64,000 nt of DNA from Micractinium sp. NFX-FRZ (lineage: Eukaryota > Chlorophyta > Trebouxiophyceae > Chlorellales > Chlorellaceae). The number at the start of each line of letters is the position of its first letter. Position 1 is the first letter of the stretch. The notes beneath the pieces were generated by a model. It made no database searches, was not told the origin of the DNA, and saw only the letters and a program-made list of their open reading frames with translations. The translations under genes were made by a program, and so were the position numbers. Shown here piece by piece: positions 34,971 to 45,959 of this stretch. The stretch is from positions 62,001 to 126,000 of the forward strand of contig JAPTJF010000031.1 in the NCBI GenBank assembly GCA_029339195.1, in the 5' to 3' direction.

Positions 34971-35335
34971 CGGCAGCAGCGGCCGGCCGTTGAGCTTGAG
35001 GCCAGACAGGGTGACTGCGGTGCCGCGGGCCAGCGCTGCCGGGCACTGCATTCTGGCGGGAGGCCTGTTGTTGTTGCCAGGCAGGTGGGGGCAGGGTGGT
35101 AGGGGTCAGCCATACGCCAGCCAGTCGGTAAGAGAGAGAGCAGAGCAGCTGGCACCACAATCAGGTCAGCAAGCGTGACACGGGGCCCGCACCCCGCCCA
35201 TGCCGCCCCGCCCGCATGGCTCACGAGTCGCAAGTGCGCAGGCGCAGGGCATTCCAGGTTGGGTGCCCCTGGCAGCGGGCGCTTAAAGGTATACTCCAGG
35301 AGATACCTAGAGCAGATGCTGCTGGCGCCGCTGAT
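34971..35335 (-). pseudogene. Truncated copy of gene C
   Basis: On the minus strand this matches two exon edges of gene C in order. The 3' end of its exon 2 is here as LEYTFKRPLPGAPNLE followed by a GTGAGC donor; intact gene C has LEYTFERPLLGAPKLD. The start of exon 3 is here as an acceptor after CAACAACAG, then RTAVTLSGLKLNGRPLL-like sequence. A one-base length change breaks the frame near the end of exon 2, and sequence on both outer sides is unrelated. About 360 bases of the two-kilobase gene remain, so it is a duplicated fragment, not an active gene. Confidence 0.8.
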
Positions 35336-35859
35336 GCCGCCGCTTGGCTCGGCTGCTGCAGTGTGTGCGGCACACACTGTGCAGGAGCAGCCACCTGGCG
35401 CCCCCTTGACGCGTCTTTGGCAGGAGCACGGTCAGCGGCTGGGCCAGGAACACAGCCGGGGCAGCAAGCAGGCAGCCAGGCGGAGGGAATCTGGCAACAC
35501 TCAGGACTTCGACAATGAGGATTGAGGGATACTGTAGATCTTTGAGCCCGAGCGGCATCCAGAGGCTCGGCATCCAGAGGCTCGTGGTCTGTTGCCCGTG
35601 GAAGTTGTCAGCGGCATGCCGGGTGCGCCGCCGCCGCTGCCTGGAGAGATGTCCGTCCGCCGAATCTCATTCCGCCTCGCCCACCTTGTTTCTCGTGTGC
35701 GATCAATACCCTGCTTCCTCACTCGCGTGGTTCAGGTGCTGACGGCCAAACCCTCCGCCGGCGCTGTACCGTACAAGAGCCAACGCCTGTAATGCGCGCC
35801 CTGCGACCCCGCCAGCCTTGCATCAGGGCCTGGATCAAAACATCTGCAACTCCCGTTGG

Positions 35860-35873
35860 TGCCCTCGAGGGCA
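35860..35873. repeat. 14-base palindrome at the outer end of inverted arm A
   Basis: TGCCCTCGAGGGCA, a perfect palindrome, lies 10 bases upstream of the RLK-A start codon, where similarity to arm B begins. Confidence 0.8.
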
Positions 35874-35883
35874 AACTCCAAGG

Positions 35884-38800
35884 ATGAGGTGCAGCCACCG
35901 CCGCAATGGCGGCTCCTGTGTGCTTAAGACATTGATCACCTGCTGGGCGTGGCTGGCCGCTGCCACAATGCTGGGCGCTGCGGTGGCCGCGGCGCCTGCC
36001 GCCGCCGCCGCCTCGTCTCTCGACAGAGGTAACCCTCTGCTGCAATTGTATGTCGCACTGCAGGCTTCAGCACCGCCCCACTCTTAGATTATATATCAAA
36101 CCTTGCACCACACCCAATAAAAACGTGTGCATGCCCATGCGACAGAGTGGTTGCACGCACAGCCGCCTGCGTGAGTGCCCGCCCGTGCCGCTCCCCCCGC
36201 GCCACTCACCCCTCTGTGGCACTCTGCCTGCCTGCCTGCCTGCCTGCCCGCCTGCCTGCCTGCCTGCAGAGGGGGAGGCGGGAGTCATGCGGGAGCTCCG
36301 ACAGGCGCTGCTAACCACCGGCAGCAGCTCGGGGACAGCTGTGCGCCGGGGCTGGCGGCGGGGGGATTCGCTGCACCATTGCCAGTGGGAGGGTGTGCAG
36401 TGCAGCGGCGACCTGCATGTCGTCAGCATGTGAGTGCCAGTCAGGTTGGGCAATTGCCGTGTTTTAATTCACTTTCTGCACAGAGTTTTGTGTTGAGGTG
36501 ACCTCAGCTGTGACTCAGTCCCTAACCTAGAGTCAACTGACTCTGGCCCCGAGTGGCCCATGTGCTGCCCACAGCCTCGCTCCTGCTGGCGAGCAATTCC
36601 CGCCCCACAGCGCCACAGCAACCCTTGCCTTCCTGCCTGCTCATTGCCTGCCTGCCTGGCCCCCCTGCCTGCCTGCAGCAACGTCTTTGATCAGCAGCAT
36701 GAAGGCGGGTTGACGCAGGGCGCCGCCCGCCCTCTGCGCCTGCCGCCCTCCCTGTCCCGTTTTGGGTGGATGGACGCAGTCACCGTCAGCCTGAACCATG
36801 TGGCGCTGGCCGGGCCCCTCCCCTCCCAGTGGTTTGGCCTCCCGCAGGCCTTCCCCAGCCTGCAGTCGTGAGTGGTGGGCAGGGTGGGCTTTGAGGAGGG
36901 GGGAGCGGCGTGAGGGGTTGGGGGGCTGGCCAGCGGAAGGCGAGAATGCCAGTGGGGATGCCCCGCTGCGTTGTGCTGTGGTGGCATGTGCTGTGCTGCA
37001 TCGTGCAGTGCTGTGCCTGCCCCTGGGACACCTCCCTGCTGACGCCTCCCCTGTGCGCCGAACCCTCAACCCTACCTATGCCCCTGCGCTGCAGGCTAAG
37101 CATTTGGGTGCCGGGTGTGGAGGGCAACACCGCCCTGCCCGACATCGCTCCTGGCGCCCTGAGCAACCTGAAAATCCTGTTTCTGCGCCTAGGGCACCCC
37201 CCTGTGGCCGCCCCTGACAGCTGGGGAGCCAGCCCAGGCGTGCTCCCGCGGCTGCACAGCCTGACCCTAGGCCCGGTGGACGGGCCCCTGCCCGCCGCCT
37301 GGGTCGCCGGCTTCAGGCTGCTGGAACGCTTGGACCTCAGCGGCGGGGATGCAAACGGGCAGTGGGACGGCCCGGATACGGCACAGTTCACTGGAGGCAC
37401 GTGCCGCACTGTGGGGAGCGCCACAGCAGCCAGCAAGGCAGCCAGCAGCGGCGGCAGCAGCGGCAGTGAGGGCAACGGCAGCACAGCGGGAGCAGGGCCG
37501 CAGCCCTTTCGGCTTCCAGCTCAATGGGCAGCAGACCCGGCGGCGTTCCCGGCGCTGACCTACTTGAAGCTTGCCTGCCTGCCCCTGGCCGGCGGCCTGC
37601 CTGTCGAGTGGGCGGCAGGAGGCTGGCCAGCACTCCGCGAGCTGTGAGTGTGCTTTGGGACCCACTTCCCCCTCCTGAACACACTGCCTCCCAACCGTTG
37701 CTGCGCTGCCTATCCCTGCGGCGCTCAGCTTCTGAGCCAGCCCTGTCCCCCCATGCTGCCTTTCATATGAATGCGATTGCATGAACGTGGTTGCATGGGG
37801 TCCATGCATGCCTGTTCACCGCCTCACTGGACGCCAGATCGCTATGCCCAGCTAGTCTACCTGTAGCATGCTGCCCGCCCGCTTATCTCCCTGCACAGCA
37901 TGCTGCCCGCCCACGTAGCTTCGCTTACCAGCCACAGCACCTGCCGCGCCTCCCCTCCTGCCCCTGCCGCCCTTCCCGCGCTTCCCCTCCCGCCCCTGGC
38001 ACCCACCCCAACCCCAACCCCGCCTCTTCCTCTGTCATGCAGGCACCTCAGCCTGCCGGGGCTCACGGGAACGCTGCCGCCCCAGCTGCTGCAAGCCCAC
38101 CCGCGCCTGGAGCGGCTCACGGTGGGGCACGGGCATGGCAGAGCCTGCTGGGCATATGGTGTGCCTGCACACGGCTGGCTACCTCCTCGGCGCATGTGCG
38201 CCGTCTTGTGTGTATGCACCCTCTCATGCGCGTTTGCCCTCTTGTGTGCATGCATCCTTTTGTTTTCAGGCGCCCCCTTAAACGCATGCACCCTCCGATG
38301 CCCTCTTGTTTGCAAGCACCCTCTTATGCTCATGCCATGCCCCTTGCATGCCCCCCTGCAGCTGACAGACAGCCAGCTTGGCGGGGCGCTGCCCGACGAG
38401 TGGGCAAAATCCACGGTGGGGGGCCTACGGTGGCCTATGCCTGCTGGCTGGGCCACTCTCCCGTGGGGCCGTTTGCATTGCTCCCGTGGCCTTGTGCATG
38501 CAGAAGTGTATTTCTTTTTTGTAACTGTCTGTGCTAACCTCTCCTTTCCTTGCACACCACCTTTGGGTCGGCCATGCAAGGGTTGCAGCTCGAGTGGCTT
38601 CACAGGTGTCCTTCAAAGGCAAATTGTCCCCTCCCTTAGTACATGCCAAACACAGTCACCTTTGCCTCCTGATCTTGATGGAGGCTGAGTAAAAGTAACG
38701 CTGTTGCATTACTGCGTCCCCACCCCCCACCCCCACCCACAACACCTTGAGTGGCTTGATCTGTTCTCTGCGTGAGAATTTTCAAATTGTGGTGCCTGCA

Positions 38801-41800
38801 CTGCTGGTAACCCAACTCATTCACCTGCCCTCTTTTTGCAGCTCGATCGCCTTGACCTCAGCTTCAACGCCCTCACAGGCCCGGCCTTCCCCCCCGCCTG
38901 GCTGCGCCCCGACTCATTCCCCCGCCTCGCCACCCTCGCCCTCTCCAGCAACCCCGGCCTGGGCGGCACCCTCCCACCAAACCTGATCTGGCCCTCGCTG
39001 GCCTCACTGTGAGCATGGAGCCGCTTGCCCATCATAAGAACGAATCTGGAAGCTGCCTGGGCAGCACCGGCCGAGCCAACAATGGGTGGCCCCAACTGCC
39101 AGAGCTCTCTGGGAGGCACCCTTCAACTGACCACACATAGCCCAGCTCAGTCTGAGTGCTGTGCACGGGCCTTGCTTGGGGTCTTTTAGGGGGGACTACT
39201 TGACAGCGCTGCTGCTCAGTGCCAGCTGCCTGCTGCCAGCTGTCACCCCTGCTGCCGACCGCTGCCGCCCGCCTGCCCGCCTGGCTTGTTGCAGGAGGGT
39301 GGATGCGACCGGGGTGCAAGGCCGCATTCCAGACAGTTGGTGCACGGGGCTGCTGACAATTGGCTTGAAGCACATGTGAGGCACTTCCCTTGGCAGCCCA
39401 ACGTGCCTCTCCGTCTCCCCTGTTGTGTGCACTTGCTGAGAAGCTGCCAGGAAGTGGCAGCACACTTCCAGGCACTGCACTGCACTGCAACTGTGCATGC
39501 ATGGCATGCACCTGCCTATCTTGAGCTTGTGCCCGTCTGACTGCAGGTCGGTGGCCGGGAGCGGGGTGGAGGCCGCCCTGCCGCCCTGCGCCCCGCAAGC
39601 CTTGAGGGAACATGGTTTCTTCCTGCATCCCCCGCAACCCTTCAGCCTCATTGGCAGCCGGCCTGGCAGGGTTGGGATGTCAGCCACTGCCGCCCTGGCC
39701 ACAGCGCTGCCTCTGGGGGCGCTGCTGGCCGCTGCGGCGGCTGGCCGGCTGCTGTGGCGGCGCAGGGCACGGGCACAGGCGCGCGGGCCGCCGTGCAGCT
39801 CAAGCCTGCTGCAGCTGCCGCGCTGCAGGGGTGCAGCGGATGCCGATGCAGCCCCGGAGGGCACGGCAGGTGACGGCTGCCCTGGCAGTACGGGCACGGC
39901 AGGTGACGGCTGCCCTGGCAGTACGGGCCTGGCAGCTGGTCGGCCAACCGCCGGCGCTGCCGCCAGAAGCGTGTTGGGACGCACGCGTGGCGCCCGCCTG
40001 GCGGACCTCATTCGAGATGAGCTGGGCAGCAGCGTGCAGAGCTGCAGCGTCCAGATGCTGCCGCTGAACGCAGTTCAGGCTGCCCTAGCACACGAGCTGG
40101 GGAGCGAAGGCAGCGCGGCCGCCGCCGCCCAGGCCGGCAGCGTCGGCACGCCAGCGGGGACCACAGCATGCGAGTCACAGCGTGCGCCCAGCAAGCAGTG
40201 GGGCCTTCCCACCGACTCGCTTCGAGTGCAGACAGAAGAGCTCTTGGTGGGTGGGGCTGTGGGCACACAAGGGGCAAGGGTGTGGCTGTTGGTGTGCTGT
40301 GTCGCGGGTCGGCTGGGCACACAGGGACAGGGATGGGGCTAATGTGATTGTGGGAGAGCGAGGCACACAAGGGCAGGTGTGGGTGGGCTGGGCACATGCG
40401 CATGGGTGGGTTGATGCGTAGTTGTGGGCGGGGCTGGGCACATAGGGGCAGGGCCCTTCCCCTGCAGCGTGTCTCGCAGCGCCTGCAACCTCGTCATCCC
40501 TGAGGAAGGGTCCAAGGAGTGCATCCCGCCGCCACACGCCCTGCTGCTTTTGTCCAATCACAACCTCTCCACACCGCCCTGCCCCTCCTCCTGCAGTCCG
40601 TGTGCGGCATTTGGACCACCATCTGTCTGCCTTGATGCAGCACTCTGGGGCGCATGCCCCCACGCCTCGCCTCCCTTCCCCCCTGCAGTTTGTGTGCGGT
40701 ACACGTGGCCTCATCATTCTGGGTGAAGGGGCGAATGCTGTCGTGGTGCTGGCCCGGCTGCAGGACAGGGAACACGTGGCGGTCAAGGTGCTTGGGAAGG
40801 GGGGCATCGTCGGACGTTTCGTGTACTGCAGACGTTGTGCCAATAACGCGCATGCGTGCACTGCTGCAGCTATACAACTTGGCAGCTTGCAGCAAACTCA
40901 GCAACTCTGCCCCTGGGACTACTAAACACAAACACAACGCCTGGTTGGAGTCTGGCCTTTAAACAGACGGGCACCAGTGCCTGCCACCCCGGCCTGCGCC
41001 GCTGTGCTGTGCGTGCTGCGCACTTCAGCTTGCTTTTGCTCCCAGCTCTGGGTGTCTCTTCTTGCAAAACCCTGTCTCTATAACCCCCTATCGGCTCGCT
41101 CCCTCCGCCCCCGCCGGTGCCGTCGACTGCATGCTGCGCACACCAACGGAGCTCCGGTGCCCGCTCACCTCCCCCCTCCCCTATTCCAGGTCTTCGAGGT
41201 GCCCGCGGGGGAGTCGCACGCGGTGTGGCAGGAGGTGGGGCTGCTGCTGCAGTGCATACACCCGCGCATCGTCCCGCTTCTGGGGGTGGCAACGAAGGTG
41301 GGGCACGCTGCTGTGCACGTCTGTCCGTCTTGTGGGCCATCCCTGCTGTGCATGCTGTATCTCACGAACCGCTGTCTCTATAACCCCCTATCGGCTCACC
41401 CCCTGCATCCCTGGCGGGGCTGTCTCGACCCAATGCTGTGCATGCTGTGCCTGGCGCTATGCACCCGCTGCGCATCCGGGTGTGCACCCACACTGCCCGC
41501 ATGCTTCCTGCACTGTTCCTTGTTCCACGCCTCACTCCTGCCTCACTTCCCCTGCTTGCCCCGCCTGGATCCTAACCTCAACAGCCCATTCCCCACCGAG
41601 CTTCTCCCTTCAACCCCAACTGGCACCCCTCACTCCCTCCGTCCTGCCCGCCTGCCTGCCCGCCCGCCCGCCCGCCTGCCCGCCCGCCTTCCTGCCTGAC
41701 CACCTGCCTGCCCTGCCTGCCTGCCTGCAGGGGCCGCTGCTGATGGTGGTCATGGCGCTCATGGAGGGGGGCAGCCTAGCGGCGGCGCTCAAGCACCCGC

Positions 41801-43050
41801 AGCGGCGGCAGGGCCTACGCTGGGCTGCAGGGTGCGTGCCGCCACGTCAGCAGGGGAGCTGGGCAGCCTGCATGCACAGTTATTGCCGTGCACTGCTGTG
41901 CCTGCTGGGGGGCCATGTGGCGATCTACGTGCCGGAAGGCTGTAAGCTTGTGCTGTGCCTGGCGTGCATGCCGTGCCTGCTGCGGCCTGCAGTGGTCGCC
42001 AGGTGGCGCTGGACGTTGCCGAGGCGCTGGACTTCTTGCACCGCCAGCTGGCAGTGATGCACAGCGACTTGAAGCCCAGGTGCGGGGGGAGGGGCACCAT
42101 CCATCCTGCTACTGACGCTGGGCAGAGTGAACACCCACACAGCCGACTGCCGTCGTGTGCTCTGGCCAGACACTGTCAGCTGCACACAACCCGCAGCATG
42201 GCAGCATCAACCCGGCTTACACCTTCCCTCCCTGCCATGCTGCAGCAACGTGATGTTGACAAGTGACTTGCGTGCCTGCCTTGGCGATCTGGGCGTCGCA
42301 AAAGTGGTGGGCAGCTGCACGCGCAGCATAGCAGGCTGCTCTTGGCGCTACGCCGCACCCGAGCAGTTGATGGGCCAACAGTGCAGCCTGGCTGCAGACA
42401 TATACAGGTGCCTGCTGGGGGCTGTTACTTAATGGGAGGGCTGCCCTGAAACGGTCCCTTTGCTGGCCCTTTACCGTGCAGTACACTGCCGGCGCCCATA
42501 TCTCACATGCACCGCGCTGATCCACTGCACTCACTGGCTGCTCGTTGCCGCGCCCCACACACGGTGCCGCTTTGGTGGTGCTGCTGCTGCTAGCCGATGT
42601 GCAGCTATCCTTGCACTGCCACTGTGTGTTCCGCCTCACCATCACGTGCCGAATCTCTCGTACTGTGCAGCTTTGGTGCCGTTGCTGGTGCATTTGACAA
42701 CTATCAAACCAAGCTGCCGTGTCTGTTCGAACCATCACCTGTTCGAACCATCACGTGCCGAATGTGCAGTTTGGTGTGGTACTTGTGGGGCTGGCCACCC
42801 TGACAGCCACGTGTTGCATTCCCCCCACTCTCACGTGTTGCATTCCCTTGCGCGGTGCAGCTTTGGTGTGGTACTCGTGGAGCTGGCCACCCTGACTGTT
42901 GGCGAGAAGCGGGGGCAGTGGTGGCTGCCGCGGGCGCCAGAGGACTGCCCAGAAGCTGTGGTGCAGCTGATTCAGGAGTGTGTCTGCCTGGACCCGCTGG
43001 CACGGCCCACCGCCTCCGAAGCCCTGCGCCGCCTGCGCGCGGCGGGCTGA
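35884..43050 (+). CDS. RLK-A: LRR receptor-like kinase, 956 aa, 15 exons
   Basis: Exons 35884-36028, 36270-36429, 36679-36867, 37095-37643, 38043-38121, 38362-38415, 38842-39008, 39295-39375, 39547-40246, 40689-40787, 41190-41297, 41731-41831, 41993-42079, 42246-42407 and 42861-43050: 957 codons. Signal peptide (1-~40), an LRRNT_2-like cap (MRELRQALL to HHCQWEGVQC), irregular LRRs with G.LP..W and LDRLDLSFNALTG, a membrane segment (~519-541, then RRRARAQ), juxtamembrane part, and kinase (709-956). Kinase motifs: GEGANAVV, VAVK (K741), QEVGLL (E756), HSDLKPSN (834-841), DLG (854-856), AAPEQL, DIYSFGVVL, ARPT. The catalytic loop has Ser for Arg (non-RD) and DLG for DFG; K, E and both D are kept, so activity is possible. 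Probably a plasma-membrane receptor of unknown ligand. TGTAA lies at 43395. Confidence 0.88.
42561..42900 (+). repeat. Tandem copies of the last-exon 5' edge in RLK-A intron 14
   Basis: CAGCTTTGGTGTGGTACTCG at the real acceptor (42860) is preceded by related copies near 42770 (GCAGTTTGGTGTGGTACTTG), 42670 (GCAGCTTTGGTGCCG) and 42570 (GCTTTGGTGGTGC). The spacing is 92-101 bases. Confidence 0.75.
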
Positions 43051-43449
43051 CGTCCCTGCTACTTTTATGGGGCATGTTGTACGCCTGTTTGCCCAACCAG
43101 TATGCTCCTCCCCCTTCCCACTTCTGCCGACATGTCACTGCCTCACTTCTGAGCATTCTTTTGCGTACCCCCCTCCATTCAAATTGATCCAACCGCCCTC
43201 AAAGTGCAAATAAGCCTGCTGGCAGCGCTGAGCGCACAAACACTGCGGCAGCGCCATGAGCGATGAAGAAGAAGAATCAACGAGGGCGTGGGGTTGAGGA
43301 AGCCAGCACGAAATTCAAAGGCATTAGTCAGCTACCATGAGCAATGCACCCGCCTCAACTAACCAGGTCCCTGTGTCACCAGCATCCCGCTGCATGTAAA
43401 CTGCAGAGCTCGAACTACCATCTACCACCAAGAGCCTGCCCGCCTCTGT
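43051..43449. other. 3' flank of RLK-A
   Basis: Similarity to the flank of RLK-B persists to about 43185. A TGTAA element is at 43395. No gene is present. Confidence 0.5.
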
Positions 43450-43860
43450 TCAGCAATCCGGCACGTCAGTGCCGGTCCCCACCTTGAAGAAAGAATTGCA
43501 TTCACAACACTGGGCTTTGCCACACATGCACCGCTGCATGACAGTATCCAACTGGCATGCCAGGCACAGGGAAGGGGAGCAGGCACTGCCGCCCAACTTG
43601 GGCTTGAGGGCTTTATGCCCACACCAGGTCCACACTATGTTGGCTTGCGCTCTGTTGCACCGGATGTTGGGTTGAAGTGCCAGGGGCTGCTTGAGCAGCC
43701 AGGAGATAGTGGTGGGGTGCGCAAAGAAAATAGTGGACGGGCATTGCTGCACTCGTGCCGCGGGGGCGCCGCCCGCCCTAGGCCTCCGGTACCACGGCTG
43801 CCCCCGCCCCTGGTGCGGAGGTGGACGCGGTGGAGGACAGGAGGCGGGAGGTGGCTGCAT
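43450..43860 (-). pseudogene. D-A: Cys-rich ORF or fragment, partner of D-B
   Basis: An open frame of 136 codons overlaps the last 83 bases of gene C on the same strand. Its second half, about residues 75-135, is Cys-rich: WTWCG, LGGSACSPSLCLACQ, DTVMQRCMCGKAQCCECN. The same block occurs at 50100-50260 on the other strand (CGGVCSPPVCLACGVDT, LQRWVCGKAQRC), with clear similarity at DNA level. No start close to the conserved block is visible, so this copy may be only a fragment within the gene C 3' UTR. The domain is not one I recognise; the CxxC-type spacing suggests metal binding. Confidence 0.5.
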
Positions 43861-45757
43861 CTAGCACAGAGTACTCTCCGAGCGTCAGCTCAAGGCTGGC
43901 CATCTCTCCCACGCCAAACAGGGTGCCGGCAGGGAGGCCACGGCCCGCGGCGCCGGCGCCGCCGCCGCCGCTGTTGCTGCCACCCTCGCTGAGCGCCAGC
44001 CAGCCGCTCAGCACAAAGCTTCCCGCCTTGGCGGCCTTGCTGCTGCCACTCAGGCGGAAGAGCTGCAGCAGGCAGCCGTCGGCGGCGGCCGCCTGCGGCG
44101 CGGCCACCGCGCCAGGCAGCAGCGGCCGGCCGTTGAGCTTGAGGCCAGACAGGGTGACTGCAGTGCCGCGGGCCAGCGCTGCCGGGTACTGCATGCTGGC
44201 AGGAGGCCTGCTGTTGTTGCCAGGCAGGTGTGGGCAGGGTGGGCGGCGAGGCAGGCAGGGGTGAGTGATATGTCGGCAAGGGAGAGAGGGAGCAGTGCAG
44301 CTTTAGCGCCTCGGCATCCGGGCAATGGTCATGATGCATGGTCTTCTGCCAGCATTTCACGGGGCCTGCCCCCACACCCCGCACGCCCCACGCGCCCTCG
44401 GGTGCTCACAGATTGCAGATGCGCAGGCGCAGGGCGTCCAGCTTTGGGGCGCCTAGCAGCGGGCGCTCAAAAGTATACTCCAGTTGGCCGGCGCCGCTGC
44501 CGCCGCCGCCGCCGCCGCTGGTGAGCGCCAGGTGGCACGTGCGCCGCCTGTCCATGGCTGCCGCCACAGAGGCCGCCACCTTGCTGGCAGCCTTGCCCGC
44601 CTCGCTGAGCACGCCGCTCAGCAGGCTGCCGCCCATGCCGCCAGGCTCGGCGCTGCCCACGGGGGGTGGGTCTGCTGCGACGCCCGCCCCAACGCTGCCG
44701 CTGCTGCCGCCGCTGCTGCTGCCGCTGTCATCTTCAGCGCTGTACCCCCCGCCGCCGCTGCCGCCGCCTTTGGAGCAGTCGAGCAGGAAGGCGGTGCTGC
44801 TGCCCCAGCGCAGCAGGTCGGCGCTGGCGGCAACGCTGCCGGGGGCGGCGGCGGAGCAGGGCGCAGGCCCCAGCAGCGCTGCATTGTACCCCTCTGTGTT
44901 GCCAAAGTTTTGCAGGCGCATGCAGAGGGCTCCGTGGAAGGCGGGCCAGGCTGGGCTGGCCACCGGCTGCGCCAGGGTGGAGCCCAGCGCATCGCTGGCA
45001 CTGGCTCTGCTGCCGCTGGCTGCCGCTGCTGCATGCAGCGCCAGCCCGCCGGCGGCGGCGCTGCTGCCGCCGGCGAGAGCGCCAAGCGCCCAGGCCTGCA
45101 CTGCTAGTTCCCGCACATCGGCGGTGCTCCAGGACGTGTTGGGGGGCGTGGAGAGGAAGGCGCTGTGCAGGTGGGGCAGGTGGCTGGCGAGGCTGTTGCT
45201 GGTGTGGGTGCTGGCGGTGCCGCCGTCGCCATCTTCGCTGCCGCCGCTGCCGCCCGGCCCCTGGCTCAGCAGCGCCAAGCTGGCGTTGAGCTTCTCAGCC
45301 AGATAAGTGTCCAGATTTGACAGCGCAGACGGGCGGTGCGTGGGGCTGCTGTCGCCGGCAGGGGCGCTGGCACCATCACCGCCGCTGTTGCCGCCGCCCG
45401 TCAGGCGGCTCAGCAGCCGGCCCTGCAGTTCCGCCAACGCTGCGTGTAGCCCCGTGGCGGGCGGCGCAGTGGCATTGTCCACGCGGTGCTGCTTGAACAA
45501 CCCGCCCCAGAGGCCATGGTAGGTGCGAGTCTGCGGGGTGAAGCACCAGAGAGCGTGGCTCGAGGCAGGGGCAGGTGCAAGGCGGTGGCGGCGGCAGGTG
45601 GGGGCTTGTGCCGGCACGTTTCGGGGACCGTGCTCATGCATGGCTGGCATTCACAGATGTGCCTCCCCTGCCTCTGGCGGGCCCTTACCTCCGCAGCGGC
45701 CGCACCAATATTAAGGATTGCCCCAAGGAGCGCAGCGGCAAGTAGCGGCCGCCTCAT
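43778..45757 (-). CDS. Gene C: secreted or luminal protein of unknown function, 539 aa
   Basis: Exons 45757-45689, 45530-44410 and 44207-43778; phases agree, 540 codons. Exon 1 is a complete signal peptide (MRRPLLAAALLGAILNIGAAAAE). Exon 2 begins TRTYHGLWGGLFKQHRVDN and contains LCMRLQNFGNTEGYNAALLG, several Gly/Ser-rich loops and, at its end, HLALTSGG and LEYTFERPLLGAPKLDALRL. Exon 3 has ARGTAVTLSGLKLNGRPLLP, FVLSGWLALSEGG and FGVGEMASLELTLGEYSV, which reads like beta-strands of a secreted beta-sandwich. No membrane anchor is seen after the signal peptide. Function unknown. A broken copy is present at 34971-35335. It diverges from PRPS1 across 202 bases. Confidence 0.75.
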
Positions 45758-45959
45758 CTCGCATGAGTACACACACATCAGTGTACACACTACTGGCACA
45801 CTCTGATCAGAGGCAGGGGCCCTTGCCTCGGTCACACCGCCCTCCCTGATCCCGGTTTTCTACCGCCAGCTCGACCAAGAGTGAAATGCAGTTTGCCGCA
45901 TCGCAACGCCCTCTCTGGACATACAAGTACAGTGCTGCCAAGGGGCTCCAGGCGGCAAT
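45758..45959. promoter_or_regulatory. Divergent promoter region of gene C and PRPS1
   Basis: 202 bases between two ATGs in opposite directions, so both promoters lie here or overlap the first exons. No core element was recognised. Confidence 0.45.

Larger units (their letters stand above)
35860..43700 (+). repeat. Left arm (A) of inverted duplication
   Basis: From the palindrome at 35860 through RLK-A and its 3' flank to fragment D at about 43700 the sequence matches, in reverse orientation, 57476 down to about 50050. The flank after the stop still aligns (ACATGTC.CTGCCTCACTTCTGAGCATT in both). The ends are approximate. Confidence 0.8.

Noticed and set aside
40450..40688. Possible extra exon between the membrane and kinase exons of RLK-A
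   Set aside because: An in-phase reading meets a stop in RLK-A. Direct splicing 40246 to 40689 (and 53129 to 52799 in RLK-B) is in phase in both copies and joins EELL to FVCG.
42720..42760. tRNA T-loop-like GTTCGAACC repeated twice
   Set aside because: No acceptor stem, D-arm or anticodon arm could be placed around it, and it lies in the repetitive kinase intron. No tRNA was found in the window.
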